Part shown: in pieces, positions 49,492-61,288 of the stretch | Layout: each line of letters starts with the position of its first letter | How positions within the stretch are numbered: the stretch's first letter is position 1 | Assembly: GCA_905250025.1 (NCBI GenBank) | Contig: CAJNOJ010000399.1 | Location: 1 to 64,000 of the forward strand | Reading direction: 5' to 3' | Source: Adineta ricciae | Lineage: Eukaryota > Rotifera > Eurotatoria > Adinetida > Adinetidae | Length of the DNA stretch: 64,000 bases | Translations under genes and position numbers: made by a program | The notes under the pieces: generated by a model | What the model saw: only the letters and a program-made list of their open reading frames with translations | Told to the model about the DNA's origin: nothing | Database searches by the model: none

Positions 49492-50989
49492 ATGTTTGGA
49501 AGAATTCAATCATTTCAAATCGTCAAACTTCTCACAAGTGTTTGTTTCATTCTTATGATTTACAAATATTTAAATGAATATCCAAATCCTGATTTCACTG
49601 ATTCATCTTATATCAACTTAACATTCAATGCATTAAAACACGCTAAACATGAAGAAATGAACTTTAAAACACAATATCAATTAACAGGGATTATTGTTTC
49701 CTCTCAACACTCTCCGAATATCAAACCATTACTTCACTATTATCTTGAAACGAAACTTTTCCAAGAAATTATCATTTGGAACGATGATCCACAAAAGAAT
49801 TTAACTCTAAATTCTCTTTTAAATAAAAACACATCATCAATTCGTATTCATATCATCAATTCCAATAAAACTCTTCGAGATCAATCAAAATATCGTGCAT
49901 GTGCATTAGCACAAACACTTGTTTGTTTCTATGTCGATGTTGAATGGAACATCAAATCATATATTCGAAGTCTCATATCAAGTTTTCGATCTGATCCAAA
50001 TGTTTTACACACAACAAGTGATTTGTCGATGTTTTATAAGAACATGTTCAAAACATATTTCGACGAGTCAATTGATTTGCATACGGGATTTGCAGTGATG
50101 AATAGAGGAAGTGTGTTTTTACGTGAACATGCACAAAGACATTTACAATTTTTAGAAATTCATTTCAAAGATCATCCAGGTTTGAATTTCGATAGTAAAT
50201 TGATTATGAAAGAATTTGTTTTCTATTCATAATTTAGAGTTCTGGCTATTTAGTGATGTTTATTTTCCGATTTGGTTCAATGATATTCCAACTCAATTAA
50301 TAGTTAATGTTCAATCATTGCCAATTACTGAAAATCAACGTAAAGCTGATATTTATCCCATACGGAAAATCACTGAATTACAACAAACAAGTTCTATTCT
50401 TGCTCTTCGTCAACTAGAATCATCTTTACGTTTAAATGAACGAAAAACCAATGGAACTTTCCCTCGACATCAACAACGTCGATTTCCATATCTTATCAAA
50501 ACATCAAGTCCAACTGATGAGTTCATTTTATTCAGTAATATTCTTGCTTTTGATATTTCGACTCAACACACAAGACGTGGAAATGAATTCAAATCGAACG
50601 ATTCTATGGATTCGAATGTAACGAAGGCGATTGATGGTGATGAAACAACGTGTTGGAATCCACGAAGATTTGTCAACAAAGGCGATTTCTTTGCTTTTGA
50701 TTTCCATTCCATTGAAACAAATATCATTCTTCTGCTAATTGTCAATCAGAGTGAAAATTTTCGAAATTATTTAGATATTCATGTGTCATTTGATGGTCAA
50801 TGGTGGATTTCTTCTCCGTTATTATCTCAGCAAATCAAATCAGAAAAGTTTATTGACAATTTCCATCGATTAATAATCGATTCGAAACACTTTCCACTCC
50901 AACTCCGATCATTTCGTTATATTTCATTCAATGCAACACGTTATCTCTCCGAAAGTTTTTCTCTATGTGAAGTCAAATTGCTGAAATAA
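49492..50989 (+). CDS. Type II membrane glycosyltransferase-like protein with galactose-binding-like C-terminal domain
   Basis: Exons 49492-50179 and 50238-50989 (58-nt intron, ..DHP-E-FWLFSD..) give 479 residues. A signal anchor (IVKLLTSVCFILMIYKYL) precedes a lumenal domain with QLTGIIVSSQHSPNIKPLL, FQEIIIWNDDP, ALAQTLVCFYVDVEWN (at the acidic metal-site position), SDPNVLHTTSD, and LHTGFAVMNRGSVFLREHAQ. That order recalls an uncharacterised glycosyltransferase-like family best known from fungi. The last 150 residues contain AIDGDETTCWNPRRFVNKGD, a discoidin-like signature, and end SFSLCEVKLLK. Probably Golgi-located; the sugar and acceptor are unknown. The fungal resemblance is from memory and suggests, but does not prove, gene transfer. 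Confidence 0.65.
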
Positions 50990-51332
50990 TCTTTGTGAAA
51001 TTCTATAATGTCTGTGATGATCTGAACAATATCACGTTTCTCGAATACGAAATTTGTTGTTTCTTTATAAGAGATCTGTTATTGTTGGAATAAGGAAGAG
51101 ACGGCAATTCTTGATTTAAACTGTTATCGAATTTTTCCTTTAGAGTGTATCGATGTCGCTGATGTGAAGAATGGTTTTCCACAAATATTAGGAAATATTT
51201 TTCGACAAATAGAAACGAGAGAATCAATTTCCGTAAAACGTTTGATTCCTATGAAGATTATCTCTTGCTTTTCTCAGTCGTTTCACAATACTGACTTCCA
51301 TTAAAAACACTATCATAGGTATATAGCATAAC
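50990..51332. other. intergenic flank of the MITE
   Basis: AT-rich 3' flank of the glycosyltransferase gene. The last 8 bases (51325-51332, AGCATAAC) are the left target-site duplication of the element that follows. Confidence 0.6.
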
Positions 51333-51626
51333 TAGGGGTGTTACTTTATCTTTATTTTTCTTTAAATAAAGAATAAAGAATTTTTTTACAATTTTTGACC
51401 AAACACAATAAAATTTTTGATATTCACAAATTAAATTAACGGGGAGTTATGTCGTGAGACAAGATGTTACATTTTACCTAAGATTAGGTTCATTTTCTGA
51501 CTTAACATATAATCTCACACTTGGCTGAAAAATTAGGTATGTTACTTTTTCTTTACTTTTCTTGAAATAAAGAATAAAGATAATCTTTACTTTATAAATA
51601 AAGTAAAGATAAAGTAACACCCCTAA
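51333..51626. mobile_element. Non-autonomous hAT-type MITE (294 bp) with 8-bp target duplication
   Basis: The ends are perfect 22-bp terminal inverted repeats: the left end starts TAGGGGTGTTACTTTATC at 51333, and the right end is its reverse complement finishing at 51626. The element is flanked on both sides by AGCATAAC (51325-51332 and 51627-51634), an 8-bp target-site duplication. TAGGGGTGT ends and an 8-bp duplication are hallmarks of hAT transposons. There is no open frame inside, so mobilisation would need a transposase from elsewhere. The left end is repeated imperfectly inside (51534-51580). Confidence 0.88.
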
Positions 51627-51634
51627 GCATAACA

Positions 51635-52340
51635 GAGTACAATTTATTAACGCTATCAATGAAAACTAGGAGTCTTGCTTTGTGCTGCTATATGCTTTCA
51701 AAGTCTAGAATCGTTCTAGGAAGAAGAATCTTTAAAAACGAGCGCACGATAAGTCCGAACTAACCGATCGATTGTCGCATGTGATTTACATTATGTTATG
51801 GACTAGTGATTCTCCTCGGAAACTTCTATAATTCTTCTTTAGTCGTACTCGATAGAGGTAGTTGAGATTGTACTGTATATAAGGATACTATATGATTTTA
51901 ATATATTACATCCTCTATTCTTCACCTTTCAGCTTTTACTATTGATTTGGTATAGGCAAACACACATTCTAAACATTATATACAGATAGTTTTCGATGGA
52001 TAATTCGCTCGAAGAGCTTGAACTACATCAATGGTGAATCCAAACTTCAATCATTTCAGAACAAAGAAGAGATTCAAATTACTGATTTGAAGTTAATATA
52101 AATCGGTCTTAGACAATATTTCTTAAGGCATAATAACGAGTTTTATATAAAATGGTCGCTACAGCACTCTTGTGCTAATTATGAGAACTGAAAAAATCGT
52201 TTCTAAACTTGTTCTGTTTCGATCATTCTGTTGTTCGTAATAGTAAACGACGCCATCTCTTACTCAATCATTTTTATTGCTCGAAGAGACTAAGCCAATA
52301 ATACATTTTTGTTCTTTTCGTTTCTTCACGTATGTAACCA
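51635..52340. other. intergenic, USP2 upstream region
   Basis: No coding frame recognised. Contains the putative promoter of the USP2 gene. Confidence 0.45.
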
Positions 52341-54388
52341 ATGAAATCGTTGCGTCGTTTATATGGAGAAGTATGTTTCATGAAATAAAAACAACAGAAA
52401 TTGTTTGAGAATCTAATGTATTAGTTCATCAGGTGGCCATTAGTGCCGCCTATTACAAATATCGAATGAGCCGACAAAAAACTTCTCCAGGTATACCATT
52501 ACCACCTTCATCAACTTATTCAAGTAAATATTCCACACCGGCACGTTCAGTACCACTCGGAACAACTACAAATGTTGCCGCAATAGCAAGATCTATTAAT
52601 AATATGAGCATATCAGCTGGAACTAGTCGAACGCCGTCGTCAACTGAACGACCACTTCGATCAACCAGGATTACTTCGCTTCGAACGGGATCGTCTAGTC
52701 AAGATCGATCAGTATGCAATTTTTCTTTAAGGTTCGTTCGAAAGATTGTTATTTGATCGATCAATTTTTTAGAATGTCCAAACAAATGGAATTACTCATG
52801 ACCATACAGAACAAACAATGAATCCTACAGCGACTGTTTATAGTATCTCTTCGAATAATGAATCTTCAATTTCAAAAATCTCATCAACCGCAACTGCAGT
52901 ACCGAAGACAACAACAAATTCTCAATCAAATTTAATGAATGGTGGCCTATGCGGTCTACAGAATCTCGGAAACACAGTAAAGTTCATCGAATGTAGTCCC
53001 TTTCTTCAAAGAATCAATCGTTTAGTGTTTTATGAATTCGGTACTACAATGTTTATCGAATACAAAACCTCTTTTATTGTATTGTTTGGAAGAGAATCTC
53101 GACGATCAATTGAACACATCAACAACAAGCGTGATGAAAGGCGTTCTAATGAAAGGTTTGTGTGCAAACAAAATCGATTGTACTGAGCTTTTATATGATT
53201 GATTACGTTTTAGAATATGCTAGTTTAATTCGTAAGATGTGGTTATCATCCGACAAGCGATCGATTGTTAGTCCATCGTCTTTCAAGAATACGATTGGAA
53301 AGTTCGCTCCACGTTTTACGGGTTATTCGTAGGTGAAAAGTTTCACTGAATATCAACTATTGATTTGCTTCTCTTTTAGCGAACAAGATTCACAAGAATT
53401 TCTACGGTATCTTTTGCAAGGCTTGAGCGAAGATGTGAATCGAGTACGGATTAAGCCAGCAGCGATTACTGTTGACGAAAAACAAGAAGAACGAATGAGG
53501 TAAAATAAGAAGAAGATTAGCATTGAAAGACAATGTTTCATCTTTAGGGAAATCGATCGCGCGAAAGCCAGTTGGCAACGCTGCTTAAAATATGAGAATA
53601 GTCGACTCGTTGGTATGTTTGACTGGAAGGAAGTTTTAGTAAATTATCGATTTATTTTGAAGATATCTTCGCTGGCCAGTTAAAAAGCACTCTAGAATGT
53701 TCGTTTTGTCAATATCAATCGATAACCTTTGATATGTTTTGGGATCTATCGATACCTTTGCCACGTGTAAGTAGTGAACGACACGAATAGAACAAGAAGC
53801 GGATTTTGTTGTCTTACAGGATAAATCATCAACTAGTTTACAAGAATGTTTTCAATTATTTATGAACAAAGAAGAACTTGATGGCGACGAGAAACCGGTA
53901 AGAGAAAATGAAAGAACTGAATATAAATTTTCTTTATCTTCGGTTGTGTTAGATGTGTGCTAAATGTAAACAAAAACGTCGATGTACCAAACAACTCTCA
54001 ATTCAGAAATGTCCCGAAATTCTTGTTCTTCATCTCAAACGTTTTTCTCAATCTTTTGGTCGAGGGAAACTCAACAATTTAGTAAAATTTCCCATCGAAA
54101 ACCTTCGACTCAACGAGTTCATATCCGAAAGTGCCGAAGGTTTGTTTCTTCCATCAATTCTTCTCATTCCCTTCATATCTCAATCTTCCAGGACCACCCC
54201 CAATCTACAATTTATTCGGCATTTCAAATCATAGTGGTTCACTTTACACCGGCCACTATGTCGCTGAATGTAAACATCCGTTCACACATGAATGGCATGA
54301 ATTTAACGATTCAAATGTTCATACAATCAACGATGAAGAGAGTATCATATCGTCGAATGCATATGTGTTATTCTACGAACGACAATAA
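52341..54388 (+). CDS. USP2: Ubiquitin-specific protease, USP2/USP21 type
   Basis: Exon 1 is only 30 nt (52341-52370, MKSLRRLYGE, donor GTATGT), and the next begins VAISAAYYKYRMSRQ at 52433. A Ser/Thr-rich disordered N-terminus of about 150 residues leads to the catalytic domain. The Cys box is GLCGLQNLGNT|CFMNSVLQCLSNT (split by an intron), with EQDSQEFLRYLLQGL, the zinc ligands CSFCQ and CAKC, and LSIQKCPEILVLHLKRFSQS. The His box is SNHSGSLYTGHYVAEC, followed by HEFNDSNV and SNAYVLFYERQ at the end. Family members remove ubiquitin from cyclin D1, fatty-acid synthase and other substrates in vertebrates. PNPLA follows 314 nt downstream, same strand. Confidence 0.93.
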
Positions 54389-54688
54389 TCGAGAAGAAGG
54401 CTTTTTTTATCGTTTGTTTGTTGAAGTTGAATTCTTTTTTTTTTTAATATCTCAGATCTTCCGAATGACGAATATTTTCAAAATTGTTTCCCCTCTTGAG
54501 TTTGTTTTTCAGTGTGTTTACACATACGACAATGCTTTAACGGATTGTAACTAAATCAATGAAAGCCCAGCGTGTTTTGTTTGACGTTTTCTTCGTTTTT
54601 TTTTCTATGCATAATGAACGATTGAATCTGTTTTCTTTTTTTGAAATATTTTATAGAAAAATCGAAAGGATTTATCAATCTACTTTGT

Positions 54689-54690
54689 AG
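54689..54690 (+). promoter_or_regulatory. Candidate trans-splice acceptor before PNPLA6/7
   Basis: CTACTTTGTAG ends 12 nt before ATG 54703, between USP2 and PNPLA6/7. It resembles the AGs that precede other downstream genes here, but the 314-nt gap also leaves room for a promoter. Confidence 0.3.
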
Positions 54691-54702
54691 ATGTGAATAA
54701 AT

Positions 54703-57700
54703 ATGAATATTACTCAATATATCCCTGAACAGTTCTCGTTCTTAAATGGACGTTTAGTAAGTAGTGAATAACACTTCTTTGGTTTGCTGATTTTGCTCCT
54801 TAGATATTTGGAGATCGGATTGAAACTACAATTGTTGGCTTTTGTTTGTCTACTGTTGTCGTTCTACTTTATTATCTTATTCGGCGATCGCAAGCGAAAA
54901 CTCGAAGTAGGAGATTTGCTGTTTTTGGAAAGAGAATTTTAATTGATTTTTAGCAACGGAAAACGCGAATCGATTTCGTAAACGTGATAAAGTACTTCAT
55001 TATGGAAAACGCTTTCTACGTACCGTAAGACACTTTGAATTGTTTGAGTTTTCATTGTGGAAAATTTACTAGATGCGATCGTATTCGTCTACTGCACGAA
55101 ATCGCATTCGACGTAAAACACGAAGGTAAAAGGAATTTGAATGATAATAAATCAATTAGACTTGTGTTTTCATTATAGATTTCATCAACAAAAAGCTCCA
55201 TCAGAGCAAAGCTATCTTTCACAACGTAAACCTCCGGAATTCTTGCTAGACACGGATGGTGATGGAGCCGATGGATCTAATCAACATCAAATTCCACCGG
55301 AAATCTTATATCTATTGAAAAGTGTCAAGTCTGTTATCGGATTTAGACGGAAATTCATAGAATAATTCGTTTTCATCTAGAGTTTTCGGTCATTTTGAAC
55401 GGCCTATTTTTCTTGAACTGTGCAAGTATTTAGAAAGTAAAACTGTTCTCGCTGGTGCTTATATTTTTCGAATTGGTGATGCTGATGATAGTTTATACAT
55501 AGTACAAAAAGGACTTCTACACGTATTTATTACAGACGAAGTAAAAATCCAACGTGTCTTATGATTTGATTTCAAACAAAAGACATTTTACTTCTAGAAA
55601 CATCATCGACATTTGATTAAAGAATGTGTGGAAGGTGATACAGTGTTTTCTCTACTAAGTATGGTAGATGTGATGACTGTAAGTGACAAGAGTAATTTTA
55701 TGCATTAACTCAGCATTGAGTGGTTGTTCTAGGGTCATAGTAAACCATTTAAAACTGTTAGTTGCAAAGCAATTGAAGATAGTATTGTACTGAAATTACC
55801 GGCAGTTGCCTTTTTGAATGTATTCAAAGAATACCCGGAATGCATGGTTCGAATTATTCAAGTAAGTTTCACTTTTACAAGGAAAGTTCTGACTTGATTT
55901 TCATACGCTTGGTGTTTATTTAGATTCTGATGATTCGACTTCAACGTGTTACATTTCTTGCTCTTCATGATTATCTTGGTTTGACAACCGAATTGACTCG
56001 TTCATTTAATGATACATTTCGTGGTCAATCAGTTCATAAAACTCAAAAAGATGCTCATCACAACAAAATAAAACGTCAACAAAGTCTTATCCAGCCTAAA
56101 TCTGTTCCCGATACAACAACACCTTCTATTGATGTACTAAGCAATACAACTGATGAACAAGCAGATAACAATAACATTCAATTATCACGGTCGATCTCTA
56201 CAACATCGTATACTTCACCTTCGTCAGATCATACTCAAACTGTCACACCAGAAATTAGTGAACAGACTAATGAATTCGAAGGTTTGTCTGCACCAACGAC
56301 AACTGAGCGAACTGTATCGGTTTCCATACCTATGGAAAGACGTTTATCGACTTTTGCTGGTCAGCGATCGATGAGTGTGGTGGAAAGAAACTACATGAAA
56401 CCAGATTTTGAAGAAGCAGCAGCTCGTGCTCGAGTAAAAAATTCGTTAGATACAACGTTCTTTGAAAAACATAAGATAAGTTATCCAAATGTGTCGCAAA
56501 ATCGAACATCCAACTCATCCGCCGGCCATCGACGACCAAGTTTCTCCGACGTAACTAATCCGTCTTTTCATTTTCCATCCGAATTAAAGTTTTCTTCTAG
56601 CCTGATTACGGTCATCAATACTCTCGATCAGCAGGCTCAGGTAGTGATAGTGCTGGAAGTGAATATAACGAGCGCATGGACAGCTCAAATCTACAATCGG
56701 AATGGCCACAAGTTCGAGAAGCTTTAGCTAAAGCTCTTGGTGGGATTTGTCATATGTTCATTGAATATTAATGTAATTGTTTGCTTTGATCACAATAGGT
56801 TTTGAAGGAGATGTCACATTGCTTGATGATAAATTTCACATGCACCGTCTACCAGACAGATATACTCTGGCTCGAGAAGGTGAACAGTTGAATAAATTGT
56901 TCTTTGTCATACATGGGGCAATCGCGGCTCATATGCGAGAAATAAGTGGATCAAAGAAAGAGCGTAAGAAAGATTTTTCCAAACTACCTAAATTGAAATG
57001 TTGACGACTTCCTTCGCATTCGTTCTAGGTATTATGTTCATCAATCGAGAAAATGAAGTTAGCGGTCTTGTCAGTGTTCTTACTGGTGGTTCGTATTTTT
57101 CAATCGAAGAATATATCCATTGTGTATCCATTATTGTCTCCTATTGTAGAACCAACACTATTCTCTTACCGAACACATGGTTTAACAGATATTTGTACAT
57201 TAACAAAAGAGAGCATATATGACCTATTGCGTATTCAACCAAGTTTAGTCTTATCGATAGCAGCCAGTTAGTTCATTTCTATATTTTTGTCCGAAACAAT
57301 GCTTGTTTTGCCGTTTCTCATAGCAATGGTTCAACGAATGTCACCATTAGTACGTCAAATAGATTTTGCTCTGGAATGGATGCTCGTCGAAGCTGGAAAA
57401 GCTTTATACCGGTAGGAGCGAATATCGTTCAAATTGTTCGTAACATGCTTTTTGCTCTCGAATTCTTTCAGACAAGATTATAAACCACAAAATGTTTATA
57501 TTGTTCTCAATGGCCGTGTTCGAAGTGTCTTATTGACACAAGACAAGAAACGCCGTGAATTGATTGGTGAACATGGTCGCGGTGAAATGGTTGGTCTCAT
57601 CGAAGTTTTAATGGAAATGCCTCGACAATCAACAACAATTGCTGTTCGGTAAGTTCGTTTAGGTGAATTGATTCCTTGTGAACGACTTGTGTTTGCTTTC

Positions 57701-60700
57701 AGTGATACGGAATTAGCGGTAATTCCATCGGGGCTTCTAAATTATATCAAATGGCGTCATCCACGAGTCGTTTCACATTTGATTCACGTATTGTCACAAA
57801 AAATCTATGGAACCATGCAAAATACTTTGACCAATAGTGTTGGTTTAACAATGCCATTAGCTGATGGTAAAGAAATTTGTCTCTAATATGAACTAATCGA
57901 TCCTATTATGTAACGAAACGGTTTTTCTAGAGGAGTTTCAAGATCAAACGACTGCACTGAACAAAAACTTATCAACTGTTGCCATTGTTGCTGCATCGTA
58001 TGACGTTCCACTTGATTCATTCACATGTGAACTTGTTCATAGTCTACTGGCAATCGGTAAGACGATAACTCATGTTTCCGTCTTCTTTTTTCTTATATAA
58101 AAAGTGATTATCAGGACCGACACTTCATTTGACACAACAATTAATCATCGATCGATTTGGTGATAGTGCATTCGAAAGTATCAACGATTATCGGTTGAGC
58201 GCATGGCTTGGTCAACAAGAAGAATTACATAAAATTGTTGTGTATCAATGTGATAAACAATTAACGCCGTGGACCAAACGATCACTTCGGCAAGCTGACT
58301 GTATTCTCATCGTTGGTATTGGATGGAAAGAACCAGTCAAAGGATCAGTCTGTGTTTTCCTTTTGGTGAAGTCTTTTTTTATATGTCGTTGTTCTGTTTT
58401 TATCAAGGTTGAAAATGAAATTGAACGAATAGCAGTTCGAGCTCAAAAAGAATTAATTCTTTTGCATCGTATGGGTAGTTTAAAACCTAAGGGTACTGCA
58501 CAATGGTTAAAAGAACGGAATTGGTGTACATTTCATCATCATGTTCGATGTCCGGAGCGTGTTTTTCAAAACGTGAATCTGGAATGTTGGGTAAGACCAT
58601 CATCTTTGTTTTGATGGCTTTTCGAACAAAAAAGAAATCATGGTTATTCTTTGTATTTAGAATGATTATACCGATTTACTCGAGCCAGATCCCGACCCAA
58701 CAACCGATTTTGCTCGTATGGCACGCTTTCTAACTGGAACAGCTATTGGTCTTGTTTTGGGCGGTGGTGGAGCTCGTGGCTGTGCTCATGTCGGTATTAT
58801 ACAAGCTATGCATGAAGCTGGTATACCAATTGATCTCATTGGTGGAACAAGCATCGGAGCATTTATGGGTGCATTGTGGGCCGATGAATTGAATATCAAA
58901 GGGTATATTGAACGAGCAAGGGAGTGGTGCAAGGTAAGGATTTGACCAGAGTGTTTTTTTGATACATTAATCTTTGTTGATTGCAGAAAATGACATCTTT
59001 TTGGAGAAAATTAATTGATTTAACATATCCAATAACAAGTATGTTTACAGGTAAGTGAACAATACGCTGATGCTTATGGAAGATCAGTAATGAATGGATG
59101 GATTTTAAGGTGCTGGATTCAATGAAACAATCGAGGAAGCTCTTCTCGATGTACAAATTGAAGATTTATGGATTCCATATTTTTGCATCACAACAGATAT
59201 ATCCGCATCAAAAATGCGTGTACATACGACAGGTAAAATTCGACATCTTTCTTTTTCCTCTTCCTCTCTTTTGAAAGAAAAACAACGAAAAAAGACGTAT
59301 GTTGTTGTCAGAAATCGACTTGAATAAGGGTCTTCCCCTATTTTCTCTACAGGAAGTGTTTGGCGTTACGTACGTGCATCAATGACGTATGCATTTTATC
59401 TTCCACCTTTGTGTGACCCATCCGATGGCCATCTTCTTCTAGGTGAGATATTCTATATCAAAATGTCCACTTTGGAAGAATATGAACCATGAAAGAAAAA
59501 AACAAACTAAATGAATTTTTGTTTTTCGTTCAGATGGATGCTATATGAACAATCTTCCTGGTAAGATATTTAGATGAATAGAAAGAATTGATCGATAATT
59601 TCTATTCATTTATCTTTTATCTCACAGATTCCTGGACAGTTTTCTAATACACACAACATACGTCTTTTTTCGAGCGATGATTTTCGATGTTGTGCTTTAA
59701 TTTATTGAGATGCTGTTAATTGTCTGAATCTAGGATCATTATGGCGATATGTGAGAGCATCGATGAGTCTTTCAGGTTATTTTCCTCCGTAAGTTCATTT
59801 CGTTCTTCTTTTGCTCGACTGATTTTTTCGATCTGTTAGATTATGTGATCCAAATGACGGGCATTTACTACTTGATGGTGGATATGTAAATAATTTACCG
59901 GGTAAGATATGCTCATTTTCATCGATAATCAAAATTTACTCCAGAAGAAAAGCAAAACTGTCCAGGAATCTACATCTGACTATTGAATTCTATCGTTTCA
60001 ATTCTTTTAGCTGATGTTATGTATAAACTTGGGGCACATACGGTTCTTGCCGTCGATGTAGGTGCACAAGATGAGCAGAATTTCTATAATTTCGGTGATC
60101 AGTTATCTGGTAAGATGAAAAAGAGATTCGTCAATTTTTATAAAGTGACGATTAACTTTAGGCTGGTGGCTTTTGTATAAACGTTGGAACATTTGGTCAA
60201 CACCGGTTAAGGTGCCTGAGTTGAGTGAAATTCAGACACGTTTAGCTTATGTTTCATGTCAAAGACAATTAGAAATAGTAAAAAATTCTAACTTCTGTGA
60301 ATATTTACGTCCACCAATTGATCGTTATCGAACTTTACAATTTGGTCTATTCGATGAAATTCGAGTTCGTTCTTCTTCGATTAAATTTTTGCATTCATAC
60401 AGAAGTCTTTCTCTCTACAGGATGTTGGCTATCATCATGGTAAAGCTGTGTTTCACGGTTGGTCAAAATTGGAATCGTATGATGCAGTTTTTCTCAAACA
60501 AAAGCTCAAATCATCTCGAGAAAAACAATCGCGACTCGTAATGATTCATTGGTAATATTTCTCGAATTTAATATCGAATTTTGTTGTTTTAGCGTAAGCA
60601 AGAATCGACTGCAACCAAATTCATCGATCTAGCAGAATTGATAACACGTGTACCTGACGCAACTAAAGAAGAAGATGACGATGACGATGATGATGACGAC

Positions 60701-61012
60701 GATGAAGCGAACGATAATGATGAAATTGGTAAATACGATCATTTTCAAAATATCTATCTTCATCTCTTGTATTTCGTCCATTAAGAAACAACAAACACTG
60801 AAGATTCGCACACTTCTATATCGAGTAATACGAAACGGCGAAGAAGAAAAGTTTCACATACAAGTCATCGTTGGCTTAGTACAATAAGCGGTGGTGGTAA
60901 ACGATATAGACGGCGCGTTCGATTACGTTCACGACCTGAAACACCAGTTATGCCTGTTGAAACCGACAGTCAACGAACATCATCAGCAATAGCTCCAAAT
61001 GAAGATATTTAA
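54703..61012 (+). CDS. PNPLA6/7: Neuropathy target esterase-type lysophospholipase with duplicated catalytic exon pair
   Basis: A large gene of roughly 1,500 residues and some 30 exons. An N-terminal ER membrane anchor ([20 protein letters not shown]) comes first. Cyclic-nucleotide-binding-like domains follow: [17 protein letters not shown] and [10 protein letters not shown]; then [11 protein letters not shown] and [13 protein letters not shown]; then [16 protein letters not shown] with [15 protein letters not shown]. The patatin domain has the oxyanion loop [14 protein letters not shown], nucleophile [31 protein letters not shown] and [13 protein letters not shown]. The catalytic-Asp segment is encoded twice: 59353-59442 plus 59534-59560 (ending DGCYMNNLP), and 59734-59788 plus 59840-59901 (ending DGGYVNNLP). 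Shared downstream sequence is [20 protein letters not shown]. The C-terminus has an Asp/Glu run and Arg-rich tail. It deacylates phosphatidylcholine and lysophosphatidylcholine at the ER. The start is the first ATG preceding the anchor. Confidence 0.95.
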
Positions 61013-61288
61013 TCAATTCGTATATGTTAATCAAGCTCATCAATATGTACAATGTACTCTACTTCTTTTTCCTTGGCAGTCCGGTGCTTTCACACATATT
61101 ATTTATTGTCTCTTATTTGTTTCCTTCATTTGACTGTTAATTACACATTTTTCAGGCATATATCTACTCGAATTAAACATGAAATTTTACAGCTAAAATA
61201 TTTCGTCTTCTCATAAAGTGATAAACCATTTATTCATTAAAACAAAAAGATAAATGTCTCTTTGATATCGTTCATTAAATTCCATCAT
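61013..61288. other. convergent 3' ends of PNPLA6/7 and VEGF-like gene
   Basis: 276 nt of AT-rich 3' flank shared by two converging genes. Nothing else seen. Confidence 0.5.

Noticed and set aside
57053-57271. Apparent frameshift in PNPLA6/7 between VLTGG and [11 protein letters not shown]
   Set aside because: A normal 61-nt intron (57089-57149, donor after GGTG, acceptor TTGTAG) joins VLTG-EPTLF in frame, matching the family.
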